A program made the translations under genes and the position numbers. Positions 13,801 to 25,300 of a DNA stretch of 64,000 nt are shown one piece after another (within the stretch, counting starts at the first letter, position 1; every line of letters starts with the position of its first letter). Under the pieces are notes generated by a model. That model did not search any database, was not told the origin of the DNA, and saw only the letters and a program-made list of their open reading frames with translations. The stretch lies in the NCBI RefSeq assembly GCF_963675165.1, contig NC_087380.1:4834571-4898570 (forward strand), given 5' to 3'. This stretch comes from Halichondria panicea. Its lineage: Eukaryota; Porifera; Demospongiae; Suberitida; Halichondriidae.

Positions 13801-16800
13801 CCTTTTCCACTATTCCTGGTACGGGATCACTTCAACTGTCCATGCTGTAAATGCAACGCTATATGGAATCCAGGTGTGTATAAGAGATGCCACACACAAA
13901 CAAACAAATAAGCCCCAAACGGCTTCTATACTCGTGGCGCCCACACGTCTTGGATAATTAAGGCTAGAGCACTGTAGTGCTAACCCTCGGCTGTTGACAT
14001 GATCTACGGGTGTATTAGCAACCAAAAGATTTTGTATACAATAAATAAATGCTGGCTAAGCAGCAAGTAACAGGAGCTAGAAGAATGTTGATAATTATAT
14101 CAGAGGACCATGTGGGCAAGAATGTATAACTATAATGTGTCAATTTTTGGGTGACAAGTCATAGCACGTATCCAACCACCTGACATGAATGAAAGAAAGA
14201 AAGTGGCTTTCCCTGTCAGTGTCAGATCATGTGCATGGGGAGGAGTTGCATGGCTCCAGGCTCCTCAACCTGCATATATACATGTACCTAATTAGCAACA
14301 GCTTATTTGGAACATAATAATGTACTGACCTTCGTTATAATAGAAAAGGACTTAATTTGAACTTTGAAGTACAGTGTAGTTGCAAATGAGTTGCTGCACT
14401 ACCCAAGATGACAACAGACAGTTCGTTATCATTAGTTAGTTCTTTGGACCTACAGTTTTCCAGATTTGGGTCGAATCGAAGATATGGCAGATGAATGTTT
14501 TTGTCCTTGTATATCTTCCACAGTTCTTCACACATAATGTTATGGCCAGCAAACTTATACACTAGGTTTGTGCCCAATTAAAAAATACTGCTATATTCCA
14601 TAATTACGCCTACTTATAATTAGGCCACTGTTAGTTGTATACTTGTTTCAGATTGAGAATACTAGCTAGACCCGATGAGGGAGGGAGGCCTTCATTACCC
14701 ATTATCCCATTATTTGATGATGTCATATCTTGTTTTTTTAACTAACGAAAATACACAAAAGGACGGAGTCTGAACAATAATCATTTTTTTACGCACTGGC
14801 TTTTTGGTGCACAATGCAACTTACAACATGGCACAAGGTAAAATAATGCAATTTCAGCAAAAAAAAGACTTTGACCTCAAATAATGGCTGACATCAGCAA
14901 TAATGACTTAATTGAGGAGGTGAGCAAAACCGAGGAAGGAGGTTGATCTGAAACAAGTATGCAACTAACAGTGGCCTTATCCTGCATGCTTATTTTTGTG
15001 TCTATGTGAATTAAGGTACGTAAGTCCTTTACATTTTCTTTGGAGGCTGAAAAATAACATTCCAGTAACATTGCGCATCACAAATAGTTACATTTTGTCG
15101 CCAGTTGCCAATTTTCTTCCTTTACTGCGTCTATAACTTAGACTAGTCGTAGTGAAATAAGGACTTGCTGTGATGATATAATTATTCTGTATAATTATTG
15201 AGAATTGAATTGACTCATTATACGCCATTTCCAGATCGCTTTCAGCAAGCAAGATCATGAACATGATGGTAGAGGTGACTCAAGGGATGGAGTACTTGGA
15301 GAAAATGAGATTTGTTCACCGTGACTTGGCTGCAAGAAACGTTCTCGTTGTTGATGAAGAAAATGTTAAAATTAGTGATTTTGGGATGTCACGAGCTATT
15401 GGCAGTAATAACTACTACAGAGTAAGTTGATTATTAACCTGAGGTGCGTATATTTATGCAGCTGCGGATAATTGTAGTCTTCCATGTTTGTCTATAGATA
15501 TCTATGCCGGAGTTTGTCTGTATATATTCTGTCTAAAAATGATGTTCTCAAGACATTATTTGTTCTATAGGTTTTATGTCATCTCAGGAATTAAGTTCAC
15601 TAAGATTATAGTTTTTGGATTTAGCTTTCCCGAGTTTGAGCCTGTTCCCGAGAAAAGCAACAGACAACTAACAATCTCATCGCAGCGAGCTCGCGTGTAG
15701 CTACTTTAATGTTAGTACTGTCCGTCACAAATATTTTTAAACATGCATTATGTGTATGTTGCATATAATTATATAATTATAATTTTTCTCAGGCTGAGAC
15801 TGCGGGTAGATGGCCTCTGAAATGGTATGCTCCAGAGTGTATCTACTTTGCCAAGTTTGACAGTAAATCTGATGTATGGAGCTATGCTGTGACAGTGTGG
15901 GAAGCTTTTTCTTATGGATCCAAGCCATACTCAGTAAGTATTATTGTCAAAGTTGACGAGTAGTTGTGACCTAGCTATGCAGCTCCAGGGGTGACAAAAA
16001 TTATTTTGATTTTGAGGTGACGCATCTTTTCACGTACATTGAATCTGGTCCAAAATAGTTAGGCCTCTAATGGCCATGTTTCAATCCTACATTGAGTTGC
16101 ATGAGTTGTGTTTGTTTATAATTATCAGCCTGTTACTGCATTGCTGATCAAACTCCAACATTATTCCTCACAGGGGATGCAAGGTCAGGACATTATGCAA
16201 ATGCTGGAACACAATAGAAGGCTGGATCGACCAGACAAGTGTCCCCCTCCAGTTTATGACATCATGCTCAGATGCTGGTCTTGGAAGTAAGGTTTATTAC
16301 ATGTGGATGTACCTATCAGGGTTTCGTCTAGTGGGAGGGGGCAAGGGTAAATCTCCCCCCCCCCCAATGTTTGACATCATCACCCAAGTACTGTCTATGA
16401 TGTGCAATATGTGATGAAAGCACCGCAGGTGCTGATGCCTCGGTGGAGATGCCAAAGCTACATAACATAAAGCTACTAATAGCTTAATTTTATACACATG
16501 ATGAACATTTTTTGCAATTTTCTGCATGCAAACTCAAGGAGTGGGTAATGATCGACCATGATTGTTGTTAAAAACGATCAATGCCAAAGTTCAAGTCTAA
16601 AATTAATGGCTGCCATCAGCAGAGCCTTGTAGCTCTCTTCTCATGTACTCTTGCAGCGCTAGCGTTCTAGTACAGAGCTAACTACTAAGTAGAGTAGCAA
16701 CACTCGGTAAACAAGTTTGGCTACATGCTCTTCTGAAAAGGCTGCAATGGCATTCCAAGTAAGCAAAACTAGGCATAACTCGAGAACGAAGCATTATTTT

Positions 16801-16903
16801 GCAAATCCACGAATTAAAATCCAAGAAAACATGACTAGAAGCCTATAGAATCTCTTACTTGCACTTCATTGATCCAGCTGTAGCAGTCTATATACACACA
16901 CAG

Positions 16904-16938
<35 letters not shown>

Positions 16939-19053
16939 ACCGTATACCTCGCTTGTGCATGTGCACCGTGGCATATAACTAGATTTACTGTGATGCACTA
17001 TAGGGGGTGTGGGCAAACATGTTTGCGGCCCAAACCAAACTTTTAATCCTAGATGAAATATAAATTGTACTATACAGCAGGTAATATTTTCATGGAGGGG
17101 TTGAATGTGGGGATTTTTGTGAGTAAACGATTTACTTTATTGCCTAGTTCTGGTATATACTGCGTTTAGGTTTTCGTGTAAGTCATCTTTCCCACAAAAT
17201 AGACTTTAATTATGGTACTCGAGGCCGTGCCGTGGCTAGCGGGGTAGAGGAGTCGTCTGGTTTGTCTGTCTGTCTGTTTGTGATTTCTGTGCATGCTCAC
17301 CCTGCGTGTACATGATGGATAGCCTTCGCACAACAAGTTATTGGTAATACAGTAGAACCCCTCTATAACAGACACCTTTGGGGAACAATGTTTTGGCTTT
17401 TATACAGAGATGACTTTTGTTGAGGGGTTGTTGTGTGCAAACTGTTCATTTGGTGCCTGGCCATTATAATTATAGCAGCTGGCCTTTATTCAGAGGTGCA
17501 TGGTTGTTAACAGAGCAGTAGTGGAAGATTTGATGTTAAAGCTTCGTTGTCGAATAAAAGCAACAAAAGCTAAGAAGCTTGAACTTGCAGCATACTACAC
17601 ATGGCCTTTATTCGAGGCACTTATTATTTTGAAGGGATCGATGCATGCATGCAGCACCAGGATAAGGATGACCATGCCATAATAATTATTTCTAGCTGTG
17701 ATCATGCATGATTGTCCTGCTCACAATGTAACCACTAAAACTTTGTAACAGTTGTAATTCACTGATTGCTCGATCCTGAGTCGATGTGCTAGACAAGCTA
17801 AACAGCCTCAATAATACGCATTTTATGCATGTATATCACTCTTCTGGTTTCTTTATTATTATCCTGTCACCAGCCAAGGGTTTGCACTTTAGTGCTCTAG
17901 TTAACCCTTTCCCCGTTGAAGCCGTCATATGACGGCCACTCTAGTGGTCGTTTTCTAAAATTCGTTGTGCCCCCTGTGTTGGAGCTATGCACACACTGTA
18001 GGTACCAGCACATGTGCATTGAGCTGCTCTTTCACATGGTATCTTTAATATGCTGCCTGGAGGTACGCTTAGTACATTAATGTCGAAAGAAAAGTGACCG
18101 TTTGATAATGTTTCAAGATCTTTGTAGTACAACTTTAGTGGGGTTCTAAAGTATAGCTAGACAGTGAGAATATCGATGCTTATGGCCTTGTTGAGTGAGA
18201 GGACAGTGACTGGGATCATAGCTAGATAAAAAGCTACCTCAAGCTAGAAAATATAGAGCCTGAAGGCCTGAGGAAGAAGCTCTTGCGATGGAACAACTTC
18301 TTGGATCTGGTAAGTCTAGAGTAGCATTTGTATAGTCTTGATAGCTTCAGTATAACTGTGTTTAGGCTAGTTAGTACAGCAGTGGACATCATGAGCCACC
18401 ATTGAACTTGTAAACCTGTGTGTAGGTAAAGAAAACATTTCCCGGGAAAAGGGCGTCTGCTGATACGACCTCGCAGAGAACTTTCTGCAGATCCTGATTG
18501 AACCATGTCACCGTGAGAACATTGAGAACACTTATTTAGTGTCTTTAGCCACTCTGTGCCCTCATACAGTATTATTTGTGTACATAGTTGTGAATGTTTG
18601 TAAACAATTGCTAATTAGTGGGGGTGGTCAGTTGCTAGGTAACGAAGATGGTGTCAAGATACCTCTGGGGTCTGCGCTACCTGTAGGAAATAGTTACAAG
18701 TGATTTCAATGTATGGTTCATGACATATGAATTTTGAAAGAAAATTGTTATTTATTCTGTATTTTCTTGTTTTAATTAAAACGGGGAAAGGGTTAAGCTA
18801 AGTTTTGTTTGAATTCAAGATAATTATTATTTTGGAACACTTCTATATGAATGCACACATGTATGTATGTACATTGCAACCCCTCCCCCCCAGAATCTAT
18901 GCACTTGTTCTATTATATTATTTGTGCAGGGCTGAGGATCGTCCCACATTTTCAGAACTATCAACAATTCTGAAGGAGATCTACCTGTACCTACAAAACG
19001 AATCCAGCCAACCCCCTCCACAACCCCCAAAACGTCCACCCAGGGGGGGTTAG
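7867..19053 (+). CDS. SYK: SYK-family tyrosine kinase (SH2-SH2-kinase), complete, 10 exons
   Basis: This is a cytoplasmic non-receptor tyrosine kinase of the SYK/ZAP70 type, 562 aa. Exons: 7867-8022, 9381-9626, 11854-12310, 12465-12580, 13158-13224, 13289-13370, 15235-15421, 15793-15933, 16174-16286, 18930-19053. All introns are GT-AG and the phases join without a break. N-SH2 begins at W9, with phosphotyrosine-binding R36. The helical inter-SH2 spacer typical of SYK covers about 105-160. C-SH2 begins at W163, with R190 in FLVRE. The kinase has the GAGTFG loop at 287-292, K313, E331, HRDLAARN with D405, DFG at 423-425, activation-loop tyrosines Y435/Y436 and WYAPE. There are no ankyrin repeats, so it is not SHARK type. 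The SH2-kinase linker is only about 25 residues and has no tyrosine; vertebrate SYK has a much longer one with regulatory tyrosines. The tail is proline-rich ([10 protein letters not shown]), a possible SH3 ligand. SYK kinases normally bind doubly phosphorylated receptor tails; the partner here is unknown. Confidence 0.93.
8104..8331. repeat. family C palindromic MITE-like element
   Basis: It lies in kinase intron 1. The left end contains GCGTGTAATTTTCGTGGGG and the right end the inverted AAAAATTACCCGCTATA. Both arms carry blocks seen in the copies at 28127-28459 and 52576-52788. It is non-coding. Confidence 0.7.
8782..9281 (-). repeat. family B dispersed element, reverse orientation
   Basis: It begins TTATGCCTCGTTGCGCATGC, followed by a GT-rich microsatellite, and ends ACCGAGGCATCAGCACCTGC then GGTGCTTTCA. 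It occupies most of the distal half of kinase intron 1, about 100 bp before exon 2. Confidence 0.8.
10091..10800 (-). repeat. family A dispersed element, near full length
   Basis: It is inverted relative to the copy at 71-840, running from TACCCGAGGCGCGCGTGGGC to TTTGCACTTTAGTGCTCTAG. It lies in kinase intron 2. Around 10625-10645 it carries an uninterrupted version of a site that is occupied by an insertion in the copy at 20240-20986. Confidence 0.75.
12645..13054. repeat. inverted-repeat MITE-like element in kinase intron 4
   Basis: The ends are TACCGTATATGCTTGATCAG and, inverted, CTGATCGAGCATATACGGTA. Internal blocks such as AATGTTTCATTTTGCTGG occur twice. It fills most of intron 4. No coding frame. 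Confidence 0.75.
13524..13960 (+). repeat. family A dispersed element, internally deleted
   Basis: It starts with a diverged CTAGAGC end and AAAGTGCAAACCCTC and ends near GTGGCGCCCACACGTCTTGG. At about 440 bp it is shorter than the 700-770 bp copies. A second family A start (CTAGAGCACTGTAGTGCTAA) follows at once, suggesting a tandem or truncated neighbour. It lies in kinase intron 6. Confidence 0.65.
16414..16975 (+). repeat. family B dispersed element, full length
   Basis: It runs from TGAAAGCACCGCAGGTGCTG to GCACCGTGGCATA, with a perfect CA tract just inside the right end. It lies in kinase intron 9, a 2.6 kb intron made largely of repeats. Confidence 0.8.
17210..17900 (-). repeat. family A element carrying an insertion
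   Basis: The ends match family A (CTCGAGGCCGTGCCGTGG and TTTGCACTTTAGTGCTCTAG). About 165 bp at roughly 17350-17515 interrupts it, starting CAGTAGAACCCCTCTATAAC and ending near TGGTTGTTAACAGAG. That insert is the same kind of element as 24589-24762. Confidence 0.65.
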
Positions 19054-19177
19054 CTCTTAATCACAATCCTCACACGTGGAACTAACATTGTAGTCTGTCA
19101 CTGTCCATGTTCTCTCACATGATTGTGTTTCATGCATGTGAATACAATAACATTTGTAGCTTTATGTCTAATTAATT

Positions 19178-19183
19178 TTTATT
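19178..19183 (-). terminator. candidate poly(A) signal of the DNAI4-like gene
   Basis: AATAAA on the minus strand, about 150 bp beyond the DNAI4 stop codon. It lies inside the expected 3' UTR of the kinase gene. It is motif-based only. Confidence 0.45.
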
Positions 19184-19212
19184 TAACCAGGTTTAATTTT
19201 TCGGGTGCTCTG

Positions 19213-19218
19213 AATAAA
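19213..19218 (+). terminator. candidate poly(A) signal of the kinase gene, proximal
   Basis: AATAAA about 160 bp after the kinase stop codon. A second AATAAA follows at 19287-19292. Use of the second would bring the transcript to within about 50 bp of the DNAI4 stop codon. Confidence 0.5.
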
Positions 19219-19286
19219 AAGTTTAGTTTTTCACTGTAGAGAGGTGCGATGTTGACCTATTTCCAACACAGTTATAAGAATGTTAC

Positions 19287-19292
19287 AATAAA
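19287..19292 (+). terminator. candidate poly(A) signal of the kinase gene, distal
   Basis: AATAAA about 235 bp after the kinase stop codon. It is a motif-level call and which of the two signals is used cannot be told from sequence. Confidence 0.4.
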
Positions 19293-19334
19293 ACAGTCAT
19301 TTGCTAAATAATTACAAGTTGTTAGTACAAATGG

Positions 19335-22300
19335 CTATAGATCTTTCTGTGATACAGACACTGCCCTGAGTAGTGCTTCTTCCTGCGGTAAAAACAATAA
19401 GAACGGTTGAGTGTGTAGAAAGTTCTACCGTATTTAGTACTATTCTTGTTAAACAAAATTAGCACGCATGCATGATAATTATTATTATTATTATGGTCGC
19501 CGGAGTGTATAAGTATTATTTGTAATTAATTTTATCGATCAAGACACTTTTAACTCTTCTGGGAAATTTTTATCCCTCAGTGCACACATATTGCATCACT
19601 AGCTAACATTCCAGGCCAAATTGCTAATTTAGTAGCGTCTACTTATAATTTATATGCTTCTGCTAGTCTCATTAGCCGTCCTCTAAACGTATAAGCATAG
19701 AGGGCGGCTGATTTATGAGACTATGTTCCTTGTGTCTGTGATGGTTACTGGACCTTAGCCCAGGCAAGGTACCGTAAGACCTCGATTTAAGGCGACCCTC
19801 CAAATATGCGACACCCAGGAGCTTCAGCAATTTTCTGACCTCTAAAAGAAGCGACAGCTGCGTTGACAATTATTTTTTAATGTCGCGTTCTAAATAGAGG
19901 TAAATGTAGCCACTCCCTAGCCTCGATTGTAGCCCACTGGAGTAATCAGTGTTTTTAAGCGGCCTGAAATCGAGGCAAGTAGACTCTGTAAAGTTACCTC
20001 CAATTAGATGCGACCCTCTAAATATGCGACACCAGGACTTCAATATAATTTTTCAACCTCCAAAAGGTGCAACCTCTGGATTCGTAATTATTAAAAAGTG
20101 TCGCTTTAAATCGAGATCTTATGGTAGATCCTGTCATGTTCTTACTGCTGAGTAAGTAAAATCGTACAGCAATTTGGCCAGGAATTTCATTAAAAGGTCA
20201 TAATTAGAAAGTGAAGTCCGACCTTCTCTGACAGATTATTAACCCGAGGCGTGCCACGGGTTATAGTAGTCCGTCTGTCTGTCTGTGTATTCTGAGTCTA
20301 CTCACCTGGATGCGAGAGCACTGTGTTTATGCCATGGATAGCCTCAACACAACAAGGTAGTAGTTTTAAATTTGGCAGATTTTGATGTTAAAGCTTCGTT
20401 GTCGAATAAAAGCGAGCAAAAGCTCTAAATCTGGAACTTACACGTTGGCAGCTAGCTAACTACACACGGCCTTTATTCGAGGCACCCTACATATTTACAG
20501 CTGAAGTGATCCCGTACCAGGAACAATGGAAAAGGATTGCTAAAATAGAAAGCTAGAATTGGGTCTGGCTTGCTGTCTCTGTAGCAGACTGCTAGGTCCT
20601 ACTCCAGGAGCCATACTTCTCTGAGACTCCAAGCTTCTTTGCTGTGATCCACAGTGCATATATCTACCGTAAAACCTCGATTTAAGGCGACATGCACTTT
20701 TAAATAATCACGTTTTGCAAAAGTAGAGTTTTAATGTACACAAAAAAATGAATTTATATGGTGCTATATGGGCGAAATGCCCAAGTGTCGCATATTTAGA
20801 GGGTCGCCTTAAATAGATGTTTTACGGTATGTACCACTAAAACTCAGCATCTGTTTTACTGCTCCTGAGTTGCTGTGCATGCTAGACAGCTCAGTCATAC
20901 ATCACTACATGCACTGCATTATATCACTCTTCTGGTTTCTTAAACATGTCACCAGCCGGCCGAGGGTTTGCACTTTAGTGCTCTAGTATTAAATACATAT
21001 AGCTAACTAGAGCACTAAAGTGCAAACCCTCGCATGACTATAAAGAAACCAGATCAGTTATATAATGCAATGCATGTAGTGATGACTATCATGTATGACT
21101 TATTAAACTGTCTAGCACAGCAACTCAGGAGCTAAGCCAGACTGGAGGCATGCTGAAACATTTGAGAACAGGGTTTTATATGCACTGTGGACTAGGATCA
21201 CAGCAAAGAAGCCTGGAGTCTCATGCAGAGAAGTATGGCTCCTATACGCGTTTAGTAGTGTACGCAAAAAGCTTCTTAGGTTTAGCTCGCCTTTTCTGTG
21301 AAACAAATACTTCTTTGCAAAATCTGTCAAATTTTAAGCCTTAGTGTTAATGCTACGTACAAAATCGTGATGCCTAAATCACCAGGTAAGCCAAACTGAG
21401 CGACAGACACACGGACACACAGACAGAATGACAGACTACTGTAACCGAGGCCGCCTACGCACCTCGGGTTAATTAAGGCACCTGTGTAAGAAGAGACTAT
21501 AATTACAGGCAACAAGATTATGATTTTTACAATTTTCAATAATAATGTACGTAATGTATGGTGTGATGGATTTGCCATCAGTAGGGATACGCAGAAATAC
21601 ATTAATTTAATGGTAACCTGGTCATTGGGAGCAGCAGGTAGATTGCGTATAAGATATACAGATACTGCACCCATTTCATCCCCTACCAGCACCACCTGCA
21701 TAATATGAACGTATGTAATAGTTTTATCATGGCTATTATAAGACGTGTACTGACTCAAGGGCACAATAATTATTATACTCTCTGCGACTTGTTTGCTATA
21801 AGAACACCACATGGTATAACTATAAATTATACATGCACATCATTATTATGCTTATTACATAGGAGAATGTACATGTACATGTACCTGTGTTTCTTGGGCA
21901 AAAGTAATACACGTCTGTTGTATTCCAGAGTTGGGCTTATGGAGGATCATTGGATCAAGTCTGTAACAGATGCATAGGTGTTATACATCACTGCCTAGCT
22001 TGTCTCTTACGAGCTATTGTATATACTGTATAACTGGGAAACTTTGGTGTGTGTTTTAATTTGGCGATTTGGCGGATTTTACAAAAGATTGCCAAATCAA
22101 ATTGAATCAAAAACCGCCAATTATGCTCAAATGGCTCAGCCGCCAAACTTTCTCGTTGTACGGAAATTTTAAATAGCGGGCTTAATTGCTAAAACAGTCA
22201 CTTGTTAGTACATTTGTAAGTACACTAAATAGCACGCTTTTAGCAACTTTGCACTCGGCATAATACAACCAGTAAGTTAATTAATGTTCATCTCTGTAGG

Positions 22301-25300
22301 GAAGACTGGATCGGAAACTGACGACTGCACAGCTAGTTTGTTGAGCCTTTTTGTGTGCCGTGATAGCCCAATAACGTTCACATGTAAAATTATACTTGTT
22401 GAAAAAGGTGCACTAGCTGGTACCGTTTCCGTCTGACTGACTAGAAGTAAATACCCTAATGTATTGGACACTTTTAATTATCGCGGGCATTTTTCGAACA
22501 TTCTGGTGCTTCAATTTCACAATTATCCGGAAAATACCAAGATACAATGTACATCCAAGCATAGTACTGTAGAACTGGATTATTAGCGCATACGCTCTTG
22601 GGGTCAATAGCAGAGCTCTATGTATTATTTAGAACACACCTAGCCAAGATTAAGTGTTTTAATCTGCGTGCCGAGGATGGCCTCGAGGTTAACGTGGTGC
22701 TCGAGGCGCAGCCGAGTGCATTACGTAACCGAGAGGCCATTCGAGTGCACCAGATTAAAACACGTGACTTGGCTAGTTGTGTTCTAAAGGATTTAGTGCT
22801 GTCACATGAGCTCTAGCCTCGTGGCAGCTAGATCTAGCTACATTTTAAATCAGTTGCTGGTGGCTAGCTAGCTAGCTAGACGTAATAGCAAGTTTTAGTA
22901 GGTTTGTAGATCCAGTAACTGATGCAAAGGAGAAGGAGATACGATCTAAAGCTATCTGGACTGACTGGGCATGTTCTCGACTTATTTCTCCTGCTGACCA
23001 ACAGTCCCGATCCCACTACTGGATATGCCTCCAGCTGATCTGGCTTACTGGATGGGAAACTTTGTGCGCAAACTATATGGCAATGAGTGTCTGGTTTGCT
23101 CTTTTGGAAAGCTATGATATTCGAAGCACCTTTGATGAAACGATTATATGGATCTGGCTTAGGTACAGGTATGTACATCTTCGAAGCAAGCTGAGCCTAT
23201 TTCTTCAGACGAAAAAACGATGCTATGATCCAGTCAGCAATTTGGTACACATGAACAAGTCGAAACAATAACATTCAACTTTCTAATACTTTTCAGCTTT
23301 GCTTGTGTACATATTCAATTTGCTTGTATTATTATTATAATTATGATGACATTCATTATGGTTGTTTGATAAAAAGTGTGCATTAACAAACCAACTTAAA
23401 GCACACTTAACCAACTTAAAGCACACTTAAGTGTGGATTAAGTTATTTAATCCATGGTCACCTGACTGCTTTCAGATAAGCTGATTGGCTGGAGATCATG
23501 TGATCAGCACTAAATGCTTATATTCGAGAATGCGCCTATAATGCTATAATGCAGTCATTTTGAGCCCCACCCATGCAGTAACCGGATGTCTCTGTGATGA
23601 GAGCTGACTTGCAAGCTGGCTAGAAAGTGAGTATTAAAGCAAGGCAAGCTGGCAACCCCCTAACTGGATCTATATTATACTATTATGTTACAGTTCATTT
23701 TACAGTTCATTTAATAAAAACATTCATATTGACCAGGAACTTGGAATAAAAGGACCTCATCCATGTCTCACATTCTCTCAGCATTATCAGACAAGGCCCC
23801 AGAGAGTCCTTCCAGATGGACATCATAGCTATATAGCTACCATGCACTACAAGCTAACGATAGCTGCTAAAATGTCACTAATAACCTTTGCATAATTGGA
23901 AAAGCGCTTCAATTCGAGTATAAAAAGCCTGCGCTTAAAATAAAGATACGCTTATAGTCGAGTAAGCGCTAATAATCCAATTTCTACGGTAGCTGTATAG
24001 CTGTAGCAAGATGTCTACAGTAATAGTAGTTATGCCTCAGTGTACGCATGCGCAAGCGGCATCAATGATTTTCAAGTAAGACTTTCTATAGGCTTCTAGT
24101 AATAATTTCGGTTTGTGCCTAGTTCTGCTTACTTGGAATGTTATTGCAGCCTTTTCATCGCACCTCTATGCACCTCTGTACAACACGCACCTCTGTACAA
24201 AAACGCACCTCTCTACCAGAAGAGTCGAGTGTTAATTGCTACTCTACTTAGTAGTTAGATCTGCACTAGAACGCTAGCTATTGGTAGCTGCAAGAGTGAA
24301 GAAGATAGCTGCAAGTCTCTCTACTGCACAGATGCAGCAGCCATTAATTTTAGATTTTGGACTTTTTAGCAACAATTTATTTGGTCCACTCTTTGAGTTT
24401 CCCCGTGATTATGCCGCAAAATTAATGCAAAAATGTTAATCATGATATCATGTGTGATTAGCAATAGCTACAATGTACATGTAGTAGCTTTCAGTTATGT
24501 AGCTTTAACACATCCACCAGGGCGTCAGCACCCGTGGTGCTTTCATTTTAATATGGCTATATAGTTGAGTCACACACTGTTGCTACAGTGGAACCCCTCT
24601 ATAACGGACACCTTTGGGGAACAATGTTTTGGCCTTTATACAGAGGTGGCCTTTGTTGAGAGGTTGTTTGTACACAAACTGTTCATTTCGGACCTGGGTG
24701 CCTGGCCGTTATATAGCAACTGGCCTTTATTCGGAGGTGGTTGTTAACAGAGGTTCCACTGTAGCTCACATGCGGCATGCCTGTCTGGACATTCCACGTG
24801 GGCTATAAGTTAATTTTTGCTGTCCTGTCTGATAAATTAACATTTTCTTCAAGTATAGGATATACGACACATTTTTGTTTTGCTACATGCGAACTCAAAG
24901 AGTGGTTAATGATCAACCGTAATTGTTGTTAAAAACGATCGATGCCAAAAGTTCAAGTCTAAAATTAATGGCTGCATCAGCAGAGCCTTGCAACTCTCTT
25001 CTCACTCTTGCAGCTACCAATAGCTAGCGTTCTAGTGCAGAGCTAACTACTAAGTAGAGTAGCAACACTCGGTAAACAAGTTTGGCTATAATTATGCTCT
25101 TCTGAAAAGGTTGCAATGGCATTCTAAGTAAGCAAACTATCGAGAACAAAGCATTATTTTGCAAATCCACGAATTAAAATCCAAGAAAACATGATTAGAA
25201 GCCTATAGAAACTCTTACTTGCACTTTATTGATCCTTGAGCAGCTGTAGCAGTCTACACACGCACACAGACACACAAACACACTACCGTATACCTCGCTT

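Noticed and set aside
23400-23430. Short direct repeats considered as a CRISPR-like array
   Set aside because: Only two short units (AACCAACTTAAAGCACACTT) without spacers, in a eukaryotic intron.
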